Below are positions 39,494 to 48,542 of a DNA stretch of 64,000 bases, piece after piece (position 1 is the first letter of the stretch; the number at the start of each line of letters is the position of its first letter). The translations under genes and the position numbers were made by a program. Source of the stretch: JAPPFW01 sp965231815. GTDB taxonomy: Bacteria; Actinomycetota; Acidimicrobiia; Spongiisociales; Spongiisociaceae. The stretch is taken from NCBI GenBank assembly GCA_965231815.1, contig OZ246890.1, positions 2,418,001 through 2,482,000 on the forward strand, given 5' to 3'. Below the pieces are notes generated by a model. The model was not told the DNA's origin and did not search any database. It saw only the letters and a list, made by a program, of their open reading frames with translations.

Positions 39494-40464
39494 TAATCGA
39501 CACGGATCAGGGGTTGATCGACGCCGTCACCGGCTACCAGCCGGCGGCAACCATCAGCACCGCTCTCCATATCGGGGTTTTTGACGCTCTCGGATCCACT
39601 CGGATGGAAGCCGTCGCGCTCGCGGGCGCACTAGGAGCGGATCCCGACAATCTGGAGGCGCTGCTGGAGGCCCTGCGATCCTTGGGTCTGGTGGAACGAA
39701 CGGCCGGGGGATACGCCGCTTCCGACTTTGCTCGGCGACGGCTGGGGCCCGGTGGAGATATGGCGCTGGTAGTCGCCAAGGAGGCGACGTTCGCGGAGGC
39801 GTGGGCAAACCTTGACCAGGTGATCCTTCAGGGTCATCCGGTGCTGACGCCGTGGAGAGAACTGCTCCGGACCCGGCCCGAGCAAGCCAGGGCCTTTCTG
39901 GATGCGCTGGACGTTCTAGCCCGGATCGGCGGACCTCCACTGGAACGGATCGACGCCCTGGCTAGCGGAGAACGGGTGCTGGACGTGGGGGGTGGTCTCG
40001 GCGCCTACTCGCGACTGCTTGATGCGGCCGGATGTCGGGTAACTTTGGTGGACCTCCCGCAGGTCGCCGAATGGGCCGGAGAGGGACTGGTCGATACCGG
40101 GGTATCGGTCGTCGGGGTAGACCTCTTCGACCACCCCTCGTGCGGGGTGGGCCCCGGTTCGATGGATGCGGCTTTGGTATCGCATCTGCTTCACGACCTT
40201 CCCCGGTCCCTAGGGGTGGACCTCTTGCGGAGGGTGCGCAAAGCCCTGGTCAGCGGTGGCCGGGTAGTAGTCAACGACTTCTCGATGGACAGCGGACCCG
40301 GCGCTTTCGGAACGATGTTCGACCTGATGATGAGAGTCGAAACCGGGGGCGCTGCTCATTCCCGTTCCACCCTCGTTTCGATGCTGCGGGAGTCTGGGTT
40401 CGCCCGACCGGAAGTGCTGGACTTCGACGATCCGCTGACTGTGGTGGTAGGGACGAAGACATGA
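39490..40464 (+). CDS. Class I O-methyltransferase
   Basis: This is a 324-residue SAM-dependent methyltransferase with GTG start. An N-terminal winged dimerisation domain (ALHIGVFDALG, LVERTAGGYAASDFAR) precedes the Rossmann domain with motif I VLDVGGGLGAYSRLL. VSHLLHDL resembles the catalytic His region of the acetylserotonin/hydroxyindole O-methyltransferase group. The substrate is unknown. It overlaps both neighbours by 4 bp, so it belongs to the same transcript as the FAD oxidoreductase and GntR genes. Confidence 0.85.
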   Translation: MIIDTDQGLIDAVTGYQPAATISTALHIGVFDALGSTRMEAVALAGALGADPDNLEALLEALRSLGLVERTAGGYAASDFARRRLGPGGDMALVVAKEATFAEAWANLDQVILQGHPVLTPWRELLRTRPEQARAFLDALDVLARIGGPPLERIDALASGERVLDVGGGLGAYSRLLDAAGCRVTLVDLPQVAEWAGEGLVDTGVSVVGVDLFDHPSCGVGPGSMDAALVSHLLHDLPRSLGVDLLRRVRKALVSGGRVVVNDFSMDSGPGAFGTMFDLMMRVETGGAAHSRSTLVSMLRESGFARPEVLDFDDPLTVVVGTKT

Positions 40465-41354
40465 GCAGACCGTCCCGTTCTCTGGAGGATGTTTACTTGC
40501 TGATACTCGAACGTCTCGGTTCCGGTTCCTTCCCATTGGGTTCACGCCTTCCCTCCTGCCGGAAGCTCGCCGAAGAGATCGGGTCCAACCCTTCCACCGT
40601 CAGCCGTGCCCTCAGGCGACTGGCGGCGGACGGATTGATCCGAACCGAGGAGCGAATCGGATCTTTCGTTACCGCTACCCAACCCTCTAGGGTCGACTCG
40701 GAAGCCCAACTCGTTCTAGACATGGCCCGGGTAGTTTCGAGAGCGAGCGCGGCCGGATATGACCGTTCCAAGGTTATGAACTTGTTCGAAGCCGCCCTCG
40801 CCTCGACATCGACCAGCGCCAAGGTGGCCTTTGTCGAATGCAATGCGATCGATCTGAAACGTATGGCCGGCATCGTGCAGAACGCGACCGGCGTCGAAGT
40901 CCGGCCCGTTCTTCTGGATGACTTGCCGGACCGCTGGACCGACGACTTCGAGGTGGTTGCGGTTCCTCTGTTTCACCTCGCCGATGTGGCCGCCAAGCCG
41001 CCCGGACTGGATAGGGTGGTGGAACTCAACTTCGTGCCAACCCCTGAAACCCTGCGCCGGGTCGCCACACTCGCTCCCGGAAGCAGGGCGGTGGTAGTGC
41101 TGCCCATGGAGCGGGGGATCGTCAGGGTTTCCTCCCTTGTCCGGCAGTACTATGGGGGAAGCATCGTCACCCATCTGGGCGGCGCCGACGACATCCCCGA
41201 TCTGGGCCCCGACGATGTTCTGGTGACTACCCGCGCTCTCGGTCTGTCGCGGTCGGAGCAGGATCGGCTACCGGGTGTCATCGTGCTGGATTGGGTGCTT
41301 GACCAGCACTCCGCCCGGACGTTCCGCCTGCGGGTCGAGCAGGCCGCGCCTTGA
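40461..41354 (+). CDS. GntR-family transcriptional regulator
   Basis: The 297-residue protein starts at the ATG at 40461 (ATGA overlap). The GntR winged helix is at residues ~10-75 (SRLPSCRKLAEEIGSNPSTV, RALRRLAADGLIRTEERIGS). The C-terminal ~220 residues form an effector domain not typical of FadR or HutC, without an aminotransferase domain. As the last gene of the catabolic operon it probably senses a pathway compound and controls the cluster. Confidence 0.85.
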   Translation: MSRPSRSLEDVYLLILERLGSGSFPLGSRLPSCRKLAEEIGSNPSTVSRALRRLAADGLIRTEERIGSFVTATQPSRVDSEAQLVLDMARVVSRASAAGYDRSKVMNLFEAALASTSTSAKVAFVECNAIDLKRMAGIVQNATGVEVRPVLLDDLPDRWTDDFEVVAVPLFHLADVAAKPPGLDRVVELNFVPTPETLRRVATLAPGSRAVVVLPMERGIVRVSSLVRQYYGGSIVTHLGGADDIPDLGPDDVLVTTRALGLSRSEQDRLPGVIVLDWVLDQHSARTFRLRVEQAAP

Positions 41355-41477
41355 TCGCCCTTGTCGCGGCCCTACACCGGAAGTAACCCTATCGAGCCTT
41401 CCGGGACCACCGGCCGGCCGGGTTATGTGCCGCCTCCGGGCGGTATCCTGTTCCATCCACAACCGTAGAGGTGTCGC

Positions 41478-42515
41478 ATGATCTTCCTAGCCCAGCAAAC
41501 CGGATCCGGCTTGTCAGCTGCCTGCGAAAGCAGTGGATTCGTATGTGACGCCGTTTACGAATGGTCCGGGAGCCGGCTGCTTGCGGAGTTGACGGCCTGG
41601 TTCGTGGGGCGTGGCTTGACCGTAGTGCTGTTTCTGTTTGCCGGATGGGTGGCGTCCCGTATCGTCAAGCGAGCGATTTCCCACTTCACCAAACGTCTCG
41701 ACCGCCCGTCCCTGCGGGATGTGGGGCGTGACCCCACCTTGTCGATCGAAGCCGAAGCTTTGCGAGCCAAGGCTAGGACCGAAACCCTCGCCGGAGTGCT
41801 ACGCAGCGTAGCCTTATTCGGGATCTGGAGCCTTACCTTCCTCTTGGCGCTGGGTCAACTGGGACTCAATCTGGGTCCGCTGATCGCCGGCGCCGGAATA
41901 GTGGGCGTCGCGATTGGTTTCGGCGCCCAATCGGTGGTTAGGGACTTCCTGAGCGGGTTCTCCATGATGATCGAAGACATCTACAGCGTGGGGGATGACA
42001 TCGACTTCGGTCGGGGTCGGGGAACGGTCGAGAAGATCTCACTCCGATCCACCTCGATACGCAACCGTCAAGGTGTTGTTTGGAACGTTCCCAACGGGAA
42101 GCTCGACTTCGTAGCCAACTACTCCCAGCTGTGGGCCCGCGCGCAAGTCGATATCGAGGTGTCATACGATTGTGACCTCCGCCAAGCGATGGACGTGATC
42201 CGTCAAGCAGGTCAGCAAATGTGGGAGGATCCCGAATGGGGTCATGACGAACTATCCGAGCCCCCCCAAGTCAAAGGTGTCCAGTCGCTCGGCGAATCCG
42301 GTATCTTCATCCGGGTAAGGGCCAAGACCCGCCCTTCCGTCCAATGGAGAACGGAAAGGGAATTGCGCCTGCGGATCAAAGAAGCGCTCGATGCCGCCGG
42401 AATCGAGATGCCATACCCCCACCGGACCCTGATAGTTCGAGGCGACGGCACCGGAGAGCTAGCTCAAGGGGACCGGGAAGAGCGCGGAGACGGGCTACTC
42501 GATCTCGCCCGCTGA
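41478..42515 (+). CDS. mscS: Small-conductance mechanosensitive channel (MscS family)
   Basis: The 345-residue membrane protein has hydrophobic segments near residues 45-65 (LTVVLFLFAGWVASRIV) and 110-130 (LFGIWSLTFLLALGQLGL), and the pore helix with GAGIVGVAIGFGAQSVVRDF. The MscS beta domain follows (YSVGDDIDFGRGRGTVEKIS, WNVPNGKLDFVANYS). It releases solutes on hypo-osmotic shock. It is a single gene with its own 123-bp upstream gap, unrelated to the catabolic operon. Confidence 0.9.
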   Translation: MIFLAQQTGSGLSAACESSGFVCDAVYEWSGSRLLAELTAWFVGRGLTVVLFLFAGWVASRIVKRAISHFTKRLDRPSLRDVGRDPTLSIEAEALRAKARTETLAGVLRSVALFGIWSLTFLLALGQLGLNLGPLIAGAGIVGVAIGFGAQSVVRDFLSGFSMMIEDIYSVGDDIDFGRGRGTVEKISLRSTSIRNRQGVVWNVPNGKLDFVANYSQLWARAQVDIEVSYDCDLRQAMDVIRQAGQQMWEDPEWGHDELSEPPQVKGVQSLGESGIFIRVRAKTRPSVQWRTERELRLRIKEALDAAGIEMPYPHRTLIVRGDGTGELAQGDREERGDGLLDLAR

Positions 42516-42745
42516 GACCCCTTCGATGGAGGGGCACCGCTTCAGCGCCGAGTCCCGATGCGCGACGATCGCAGGCTTGGAGCCGGGTTTCGTACCGACG
42601 AAGACACGGAGTGGCTCCGCAGCGATGCTCGGAATGCCGGGTCGGTTGTCGGTACGCTCACGGCAAGCGAGGACGGGGGTAGGGCCGGCCACGCATACCA
42701 CCTCCCCGGACTGATACGGTCCCACCCGATACTAGAATTACAACA

Positions 42746-42904
42746 ATGAAACAACTTGGGGAACTCGTGGGTGACCGGGTCAATGTTCTGTTCAAGGGCA
42801 ATGGGCTCTGGTCTGCCGGTTGGTCATTCTCATCGTTGTTCGTGTTGCTTTCTGACCGTAGAACCACCCGGGCTCTGGTTCAGGTGCTCGGAGGTAGGCC
42901 GTGA
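42746..42904 (+). CDS. Small leader-type protein (52 aa) of the R-M operon
   Basis: A 52-residue frame (MKQLGELVGDRVNVLFKGNG, then WSFSSLFVLLSDRRTTRALV) ends with a TGA overlapping the GTG of the endonuclease gene. The tight overlap and natural composition support a real gene. It is too small for a standard helix-turn-helix control protein. A TAGAAT box 10 bp before the ATG may be its promoter -10. I do not recognise the family. Confidence 0.5.
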   Translation: MKQLGELVGDRVNVLFKGNGLWSAGWSFSSLFVLLSDRRTTRALVQVLGGRP

Positions 42905-43566
42905 GATGGTCGGCGCTGCCCCCGTTGCGTGTCGAGGAGCTTTGTTCGGAAGCGGCAGAGTTTGCCGCGGTGGAGTTCGCCCATGTGGATCCAGATCTGT
43001 ATGGCGTGACAGACGGCAAGGCCGTAGGGACCTACGTGGAGCACAAATTCCGGGATTGGTTGCGAACCAAGTACAACTTCGAGGAGGGCAGTTCGGCAAT
43101 AGGGATAGATTTCCCGGGTATCGGTGTGGACATGAAGGTCACCAGTGTCCGGCAACCGCAGTCGTCGTCTCCCTTCAAGTCAGCCCGCCAGAAGGTACTA
43201 GGACTTGGGTATTCATTGCTCGTCTTTGTCTACCGCAAGACGGATAACCATGTTGAGCGGGTTGGGAGTCTGGACATCCTGCATGTGGTCTTTGTGGATG
43301 AGTCCAGTACGGCGGATTACCAGACCACACGGGGTATCAGGGAGATCATCGAGCATGACGGCAACGTGGATGACCTGGTTGCGTTCATGATGGATCGGAA
43401 TCTTCCGATTGATGACGTTGCTGCGACACGGCTAGCGGAGGAGTTGTTGGAGAACCCACCCAAGGTAGGGTATTTGACAATCTCGAACGCCCTCCAATGG
43501 CGGTTACAGTACAAGCGGGTTATCGACAGGGCAGGATCCGTTGATGGGGTCTTGCGGGTGGATTAG
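42901..43566 (+). CDS. Type II-like restriction endonuclease
   Basis: This 221-residue protein has a GTG start (GTGA overlap). Its core is PD-(D/E)xK-like: KAVGTYVEHKFRDWL with Glu in the first helix, then GIDFPGIGVDMKVTS, whose Asp and D-x-K supply the metal site. FVYRK follows in the next strand. The position 3 bp before an N6-adenine methyltransferase gene supports a type II restriction-modification pair. Recognition sequence unknown. Confidence 0.7.
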   Translation: MRWSALPPLRVEELCSEAAEFAAVEFAHVDPDLYGVTDGKAVGTYVEHKFRDWLRTKYNFEEGSSAIGIDFPGIGVDMKVTSVRQPQSSSPFKSARQKVLGLGYSLLVFVYRKTDNHVERVGSLDILHVVFVDESSTADYQTTRGIREIIEHDGNVDDLVAFMMDRNLPIDDVAATRLAEELLENPPKVGYLTISNALQWRLQYKRVIDRAGSVDGVLRVD

Positions 43567-43569
43567 AGC

Positions 43570-45033
43570 GTGGGTAGACGGGCTAAGTTGGAGTTCGGTG
43601 ATTTTCAGACCCCTAGAGGCCTCGCGCTAGCTGTATGTGATGTGGTACGACACCGGGTAGCTCCAAGGTCGGTCGTTGAACCAACTTGCGGGAAGGGATC
43701 GTTCCTGAGGGCTGCGGTAGCAACGTTTCCCGAGTGTGAACGGTTTCTGGGGTTCGAGATCAACCCGGAGTACGTACAGTCGGCTCGGACCGTGACGGAC
43801 GCAGTCATACGCTGCGTCAACTTTTTTGACCAGGACTGGCCGTCAACGCTTGGAGACCTTCCGGAGCCGGTTCTCGTTGTGGGCAATCCACCTTGGGTTA
43901 CGAACTCGAGGGTCGGGGCGTTGGGAGGCTCAAATCTTCCGACGAAATCCAACTTCCATCGACTCAACGGACTCGATGCGCTTACAGGAAAGAGCAACTT
44001 TGACATCTCTGAGTGGATGCTGTCTCACCTTCTAGAGACGCTCTCCGGGAGGGAAGCTGTGCTGGCGATGCTCTGCAAGACCACCGTAGCCAGAAAGGTG
44101 CTTTACCACGCCTGGAGTCGTAACCTCCAGATTGCCGACGCCACGCTGTACCAGATCAACGCGGTTGAGCACTTTGGGGCCTCCGTTGATGCATGTCTGT
44201 TGATCTGCGTGCTGGAACCAGGAGCAACTTCTAACGAATGTGCTGTTTATCCTAACCTCGAAGCATCCTCGTCCAGCACAGTGTTTGCCTACCGTCATGG
44301 TCGGCTGGTGGCCGACCTTGACGCTTACGATTCCTATGGTCACCTACGCGGATCCTCGCCTCTCAGGTGGAGGTCGGGTATCAAACACGACTGTGCACGG
44401 GTTATAGAGTTGTGGTCGGAAGGGGATGGCCGTTTCCGTAACGGGTTCGGCGAGGTCGTACGCCTCGAAGCAACCTATCTCTATCCGATGCTCAAGAGTT
44501 CCGATCTAACAAAGCCGGTCCCGACACCTTCACGTCATATGCTCGTGACTCAACACACGGTGGGGGAAGACACATCCGGGATCGCTCAGAAGGCGCCTCA
44601 CACCTGGAGATACCTCCAGTCCTATGCCGACCTCCTTGACCGACGAGCCAGTTCCATCTATCGAAACCGCCCACGCTTCTCGATATTTGGTGTAGGTCCT
44701 TATGGCTTTGCTCCCTGGAAGGTGGCCACCTCTGGATTCTACAAACAACTCGCCTTCAGATGCGTTGGACCATCCGGCGGTAAGCCGGTCGTGCTTGACG
44801 ATACCTGCTACTTCCTACCCTGCCGTACCCAACGCGACTCCGAACTTCTCCTCCAGTTACTCAATTCGCGAGCCTCGAAGGGCTTTTTTCGGTCCAGTAT
44901 TTTCTGGGATGCAAAGCGCCCTATCACAGCCCAGCTCTTAAGAGGTCTCGATCTGGGGTCGCTAGCTGACCAAGAGGGAGTATCACTACCTGTTTGGTCA
45001 AACATAGACCAGCTGTCATTAACCGGAATGTAG
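43570..45033 (+). CDS. N6-adenine DNA methyltransferase of a type II R-M system
   Basis: The 487-residue protein starts with GTG 3 bp after the endonuclease. FGDFQTPRGLA and motif I VVEPTCGKGSFLRAA bind SAM. Motif IV is VVGNPPWVTNS (NPPW). A C-terminal target-recognition region ends with LLQLLNSRASKGFF, as in other gamma-class adenine methyltransferases. It should protect host DNA from the adjacent endonuclease. A hairpin downstream may terminate the operon. Confidence 0.85.
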   Translation: MGRRAKLEFGDFQTPRGLALAVCDVVRHRVAPRSVVEPTCGKGSFLRAAVATFPECERFLGFEINPEYVQSARTVTDAVIRCVNFFDQDWPSTLGDLPEPVLVVGNPPWVTNSRVGALGGSNLPTKSNFHRLNGLDALTGKSNFDISEWMLSHLLETLSGREAVLAMLCKTTVARKVLYHAWSRNLQIADATLYQINAVEHFGASVDACLLICVLEPGATSNECAVYPNLEASSSSTVFAYRHGRLVADLDAYDSYGHLRGSSPLRWRSGIKHDCARVIELWSEGDGRFRNGFGEVVRLEATYLYPMLKSSDLTKPVPTPSRHMLVTQHTVGEDTSGIAQKAPHTWRYLQSYADLLDRRASSIYRNRPRFSIFGVGPYGFAPWKVATSGFYKQLAFRCVGPSGGKPVVLDDTCYFLPCRTQRDSELLLQLLNSRASKGFFRSSIFWDAKRPITAQLLRGLDLGSLADQEGVSLPVWSNIDQLSLTGM

Positions 45034-45363
45034 CTTTGCTAGTGTCGGGCAACACCTTCTGGCTGCCTGAGGTCGGATCAACCAACCGACAGTCACATTC
45101 ACCCATACATCAGGTAGGGTTTCGTCCCGGCCGCCTGCTGACACCGGGTTTTGGTTTCCCCTCAGACCAGAACGCCGAGGCGGGACGGCGGCGATGCGGT
45201 CGTCGATCCGTCCCGCAACTGCACCGGGGTGGACTATTAACCCGGCGGGAAGGGCGTCGCCTAGGGAGCCTCGCAGCGTTGCAAGATGGAGCGCGTCAGC
45301 GGTGGTGACCGCTTGGCCGAACTTCGCCTCGAGGCCACGACTCCACCATTACCGGATAGTCTA
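45034..45363. terminator. Gene-free region with a hairpin, between R-M genes and the IS element
   Basis: No convincing gene is seen in these 330 bp. A hairpin with 8-bp arms (GCGGGACG at 45180-45187, CGTCCCGC at 45209-45216), with further complementarity in the loop, could end the R-M transcript. No T-tract follows, so it is not a classic Rho-independent terminator. Confidence 0.4.
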
Positions 45364-46273
45364 GGGCCTGTTGACACTGGTGTAGTTACATATGTGCTAT
45401 TATCCAGTGTATGGAGATCACACAGTCACAATTCGAACGTATCAAGCACTTGTTTCCCACTCAGGGCGGTAACGTGGTGATATCCAACCTGGTCGCGGTC
45501 AACGGGTTGCTGTATGTAGCCGAGAACGGTTGTAAATGGCGGGCGTTGCCGAAACGGTTCGGGAAATGGTCCACCCTGTACAGGCGGATGAACCGCTGGT
45601 CCAAGAACGGGGTCCTGGACCGGATACTCAACGGGTTGGCCCAAGAAGGAATCATCAACATCGAAGTGGACGTCGTCTCGGTGGACAGCACAACCGTCAA
45701 AGTACACCCGGACGGTACCGGCGCTCTAAAAAAAACGGTCCGCAGGCTATCGGCCGCTCACGCGGGGGGTTAACCACCAAAATACACATGGCAGCCGCCG
45801 GCGACCGCACCGCGATCCACTTCAAACTCTCCGCAGGCCAAGACCACGACGCCCCCCACGGAAGGGAACTCGTCAACCGGTTGAAACCCCCATCCGAACA
45901 GGCTGAAACCCCATCCGAGCAGGGGGAAGAGCCGGAGCAGTTGCAATTCTTCGTCGTCGCCGACCGGGCGTACGAAGGCGACGAAACCCGAAGCCTGATC
46001 ACCGACCGCGGGTACACACCGGTCATACCACCCAAAAGCAACCGTAAACAACCCTGGGACTACAACCGGGAAATCTACAAACGACGAAACGAAGTAGAAC
46101 GGCTATTCCGCCGGATCAAAGCCTACCGGCGTGTCTTCTCCCGCTACGACAAACTCGACACAGTCTTCAAAGGGTTCATAACCCTCGTACTCATCATCGA
46201 AGCCCTACGAATGTGACAAGACCAACCATGTCAACCCCTACGAACACGCCGCCAAAATAGTGTCAACAGGCCC
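45364..46273 (+). mobile_element. IS5-family (IS427-like) insertion sequence, 910 bp
   Basis: Perfect 15-bp terminal inverted repeats GGGCCTGTTGACACT (45364-45378) and AGTGTCAACAGGCCC (46259-46273) are flanked on both sides by TA, the target duplication typical of this group. The element carries one transposase encoded in two frames. Both ends and the frames are intact, so it may be active. Confidence 0.9.
45411..46216 (+). CDS. IS5-family transposase, made by -1 ribosomal frameshift
   Basis: Frame 1 starts at the ATG at 45411 (MEITQSQFERIKHLFP) and includes NGCKWRALPKRFG and the first catalytic Asp in VVSVDSTTVKVH, ending at a TAA near 45773. Frame 2 continues as GRSRGGLTTKIHMAA, then VADRAYEGDETR (second Asp) and KRRNEVERLFRRIK (Glu), to the stop at 46216. 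The frames overlap at an A8 run (45728-45735). A -1 slip there joins GAL to KKNGPQAIGRSRGG, giving the full DDE transposase. Such A-rich slip sites regulate transposition in this IS group. Confidence 0.85.
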
Positions 46274-46378
46274 TAATCCATTATCAGACTGTGGATGGTG
46301 TATTAGCCAAATGTGCAGAACACGCTAGTCCTGCCGAATGTCCGGGGCTGATCACATCCCATAGACACAGGTAAGTCT

Positions 46379-46486
46379 GAATTAACCGGTGAAGATGCGT
46401 TGGTGTTGGATTTGGACTCGACGATCTGTGAAGTGTGGGCTCCTGGTCGTCGCGGACGCTTTTGCTGCTTTGGCACGGATAGCTGA
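46379..46486 (+). pseudogene. IS1380-like transposase relic
   Basis: Thirty-five codons read ELTGEDALVLDLDSTICEVW, the strand with the first catalytic Asp of IS1380-type transposases, then degenerate and stop. No inverted repeats or remaining parts were found in the surrounding 46274-46687 gap, where I see no other gene. Confidence 0.4.
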
Positions 46487-46687
46487 ACGCAATCTGGATC
46501 TGCTGAAAGTCGGGGCCCACGCTCTTCGAGCGGCTCGACACAGGAATACGGTTCCTGACCGTGAGGACGCCATCAACGTCGCGGGCATCGCCCCCAAAGA
46601 CTAGCGCCGCGTCATCATCCGACCGAGAGTGACCACCCATAGGGTCGCGGTGGATGCTATCCTAAAAGGTAGTGTGGTGGTTGGTTT

Positions 46688-46894
46688 ATTAGACATCCGA
46701 ACAAAGACGTTCAACGATTAGTACAGACGCTGATCGATAAGCAATGGGAGATAGAGTTGTCGAGTGGGCACCCATAGGCTCGAGTGAAGTGTCCTCACGG
46801 GTGCTGTCTCTGGCACATATACAGCACTCCCCGGTCGCCAACCAACCGCGCCAAGCAGATTCTACGGAAAGCGGGTAAGTGCCCATGGTGGTAG
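46688..46894 (+). pseudogene. HicA-like toxin gene with internal amber stop
   Basis: The frame reads RHPNKDVQRLVQTLIDKQWE, then a TAG at 46775-46777 (codon 30), then ARVKCPHGCCLWHIYSTPRS and RAKQILRKAGKCPW. This is the layout of small HicA-like double-stranded RNA-binding toxins, in which a G-H strand followed by a CP-x-G segment carries the active His. The start position is ATT, so the start is also lost. The last 10 bp overlap the partner gene, which stays intact. Confidence 0.55.
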
Positions 46895-47130
46895 AAGGCC
46901 AGGAGCATGAGTTCGACCTGCTGTTGGCGGAATGCGATATTGACTCGCCGACGCTTGCAGACGCATTATATGAAGCTGGGTGCGATGACGCCCTAGTCGG
47001 TCGGAATGGCGAAGGCCCTGTGATCGCCTTCACTCGCGAGGCCCTGTCCCGTTCTGATGCTGTTCAGAGTGCGATAGCTGACGCTGAGTCGGTGTCCGGC
47101 GTCAGAGTCCTAGAAGTAGTCTGGGAATAG
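46885..47130 (+). CDS. Antitoxin-like partner of the broken HicA-like toxin
   Basis: This is an acidic ~81-residue protein (ATG at 46885; a GTG two codons earlier is possible). LADALYEAGCDDALVGRNGE and VQSAIADAESVSGVRVLEV match short proteins that often follow HicA-like toxin genes in actinobacteria. It begins inside the end of the toxin relic. With the toxin inactivated it would have no target. Confidence 0.55.
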   Translation: MVVEGQEHEFDLLLAECDIDSPTLADALYEAGCDDALVGRNGEGPVIAFTREALSRSDAVQSAIADAESVSGVRVLEVVWE

Positions 47131-47189
47131 CCGCCTCCCTCGCGCGGGAGCCGATTCCTGACTCGGCAGCCCCGCAGTAGTGTTCGTTA

Positions 47190-48542
47190 TCAGGCCCGAG
47201 CGAGCAGGGAGTGTCGGGAGAGATCGGAGCGTTTGGCGAGGCGATGGGCGAGCGGCCGCGACTTTCGTACCACTTCGGTGATATCTACACCGGCAGTAGC
47301 ACCCTTGGCCAGCACTCTCGAACCGGCTACCCACACATCGGAAACTTCGCGTGGGCCGGCACAGTACACGATCGCTTGGAATGGATCATGGATGTTCGCC
47401 AACGCGGGGGAGGAGCCGTCGAATACCACCAAATCGGCCTGCTTGTCCGGCTCCAGCGAACCGATGGTGTCGTCGAGGCGGAGGGATCGGGCGCCTTCGA
47501 TGGTCGCCATCGCCAAGGCGTCGCGAGCGGAGAGGGCGGTCGCTTGGAGATGGTCCACTCGCTGCAGGAGCACGGCTAGCTTGATCGCCTCCAGCATGTC
47601 TTGGCGGTCGTTGCTGGCAGGACCGTCCACCCCGATACCGACCATCACGCCGAGACGGCGCAGGGCGGGGACCGGGCAAACTCCGGAGGCGAGAATCATG
47701 TTCGACACCGGATTGTGGGCCACCCCTACTCGGTGCTCGGCCAGGATCTCACGGTCGTTGTGGTCCACCCATACGCAGTGGGCGGCGATCGTCGGTCCCT
47801 GGAACAATCCGAGCCGGGCGCACTGCTCGATCGGGGTGTATCCGGTTGCGGCCCGCACCGCGGTTACCTCTTCCCGAACCTCGTGCAGATGGATGTGGCT
47901 TCCATGCTCTGCCGCCATGTTCACCGATTGTTCGAACAGCTCAGGTGACTGAGCCCCCAGCAGGGCTATCCCAACCCGGAATCGGGAGAGCCGACTCGCC
48001 TCGCATGCTTCCCGCAGCGCGATGTGCTCCTCGATGATTGCCGGTACCGGAGCGCCTCGTCTGTCGGCGGCGCCGAACGTGACCACTCCCCGCATTCCCA
48101 GCTCATCCAGTGCCTTTACCACACCCGGAGTCACCGGTTGGTCGGAGGGGTCACAAACAAACATGTCGCTGGCAACGGTGATCCCGGTCCGCAGCATCTG
48201 TGCGCCGGCCAGCAGCGTACCTACATAGGCCGTTTCGTAATCGTGGTGGGGCGCTGTCGGGTTGACCACCGCTTCGATCCATTCCCAGAGGGTGAAGTCC
48301 TCCGCGATCCCGGTGAACAGGGCTTCGGAGAAATGCCCATGGGTGTTGACAAAGCCGGGAGTGACGATCGAGTACCGGTCACCGTACACTTTATCGTCTG
48401 GGTGGAGTCGTCGAAGGTCGGTCCACGACCCGACCGCGTCGATGGTCTCACCCACGATGCGTACCGCCCCGTCCTCGACCATTTCGGGCGTAGACGAAGT
48501 GAGGATGTATCCCCCTCGGATCAGAATCCCTCGGTCGGTCAT
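47190..48542 (-). CDS. TrzN/SsnA-type amidohydrolase, paralogue
   Basis: The 450-residue protein carries metal motifs FVNTHGHFSEALF (HxH), SHIHLHEVREE, IAAHCVWVDHND, and VGIGVDGPASND (Asp). It resembles the enzyme at 36543-37925 along its length, including HNPVSNMILASGVCPV and ATIEGARSL, so the two are products of one family expansion. It is the last gene of a minus-strand operon: ABC importer, solute-binding protein, nitrilase, then this (4-bp overlap with the nitrilase). It would deaminate or hydrolyse the imported compound or a product. Confidence 0.85.
   Translation of the reverse strand: MTDRGILIRGGYILTSSTPEMVEDGAVRIVGETIDAVGSWTDLRRLHPDDKVYGDRYSIVTPGFVNTHGHFSEALFTGIAEDFTLWEWIEAVVNPTAPHHDYETAYVGTLLAGAQMLRTGITVASDMFVCDPSDQPVTPGVVKALDELGMRGVVTFGAADRRGAPVPAIIEEHIALREACEASRLSRFRVGIALLGAQSPELFEQSVNMAAEHGSHIHLHEVREEVTAVRAATGYTPIEQCARLGLFQGPTIAAHCVWVDHNDREILAEHRVGVAHNPVSNMILASGVCPVPALRRLGVMVGIGVDGPASNDRQDMLEAIKLAVLLQRVDHLQATALSARDALAMATIEGARSLRLDDTIGSLEPDKQADLVVFDGSSPALANIHDPFQAIVYCAGPREVSDVWVAGSRVLAKGATAGVDITEVVRKSRPLAHRLAKRSDLSRHSLLARA

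Noticed and set aside
40032..40460. Extension of the GntR regulator
   Set aside because: It is an out-of-frame reading of the methyltransferase gene.
42516..42745. Small ORFs after mscS
   Set aside because: They overlap in several frames without similarity or ribosome sites; no RNA gene features were seen either.
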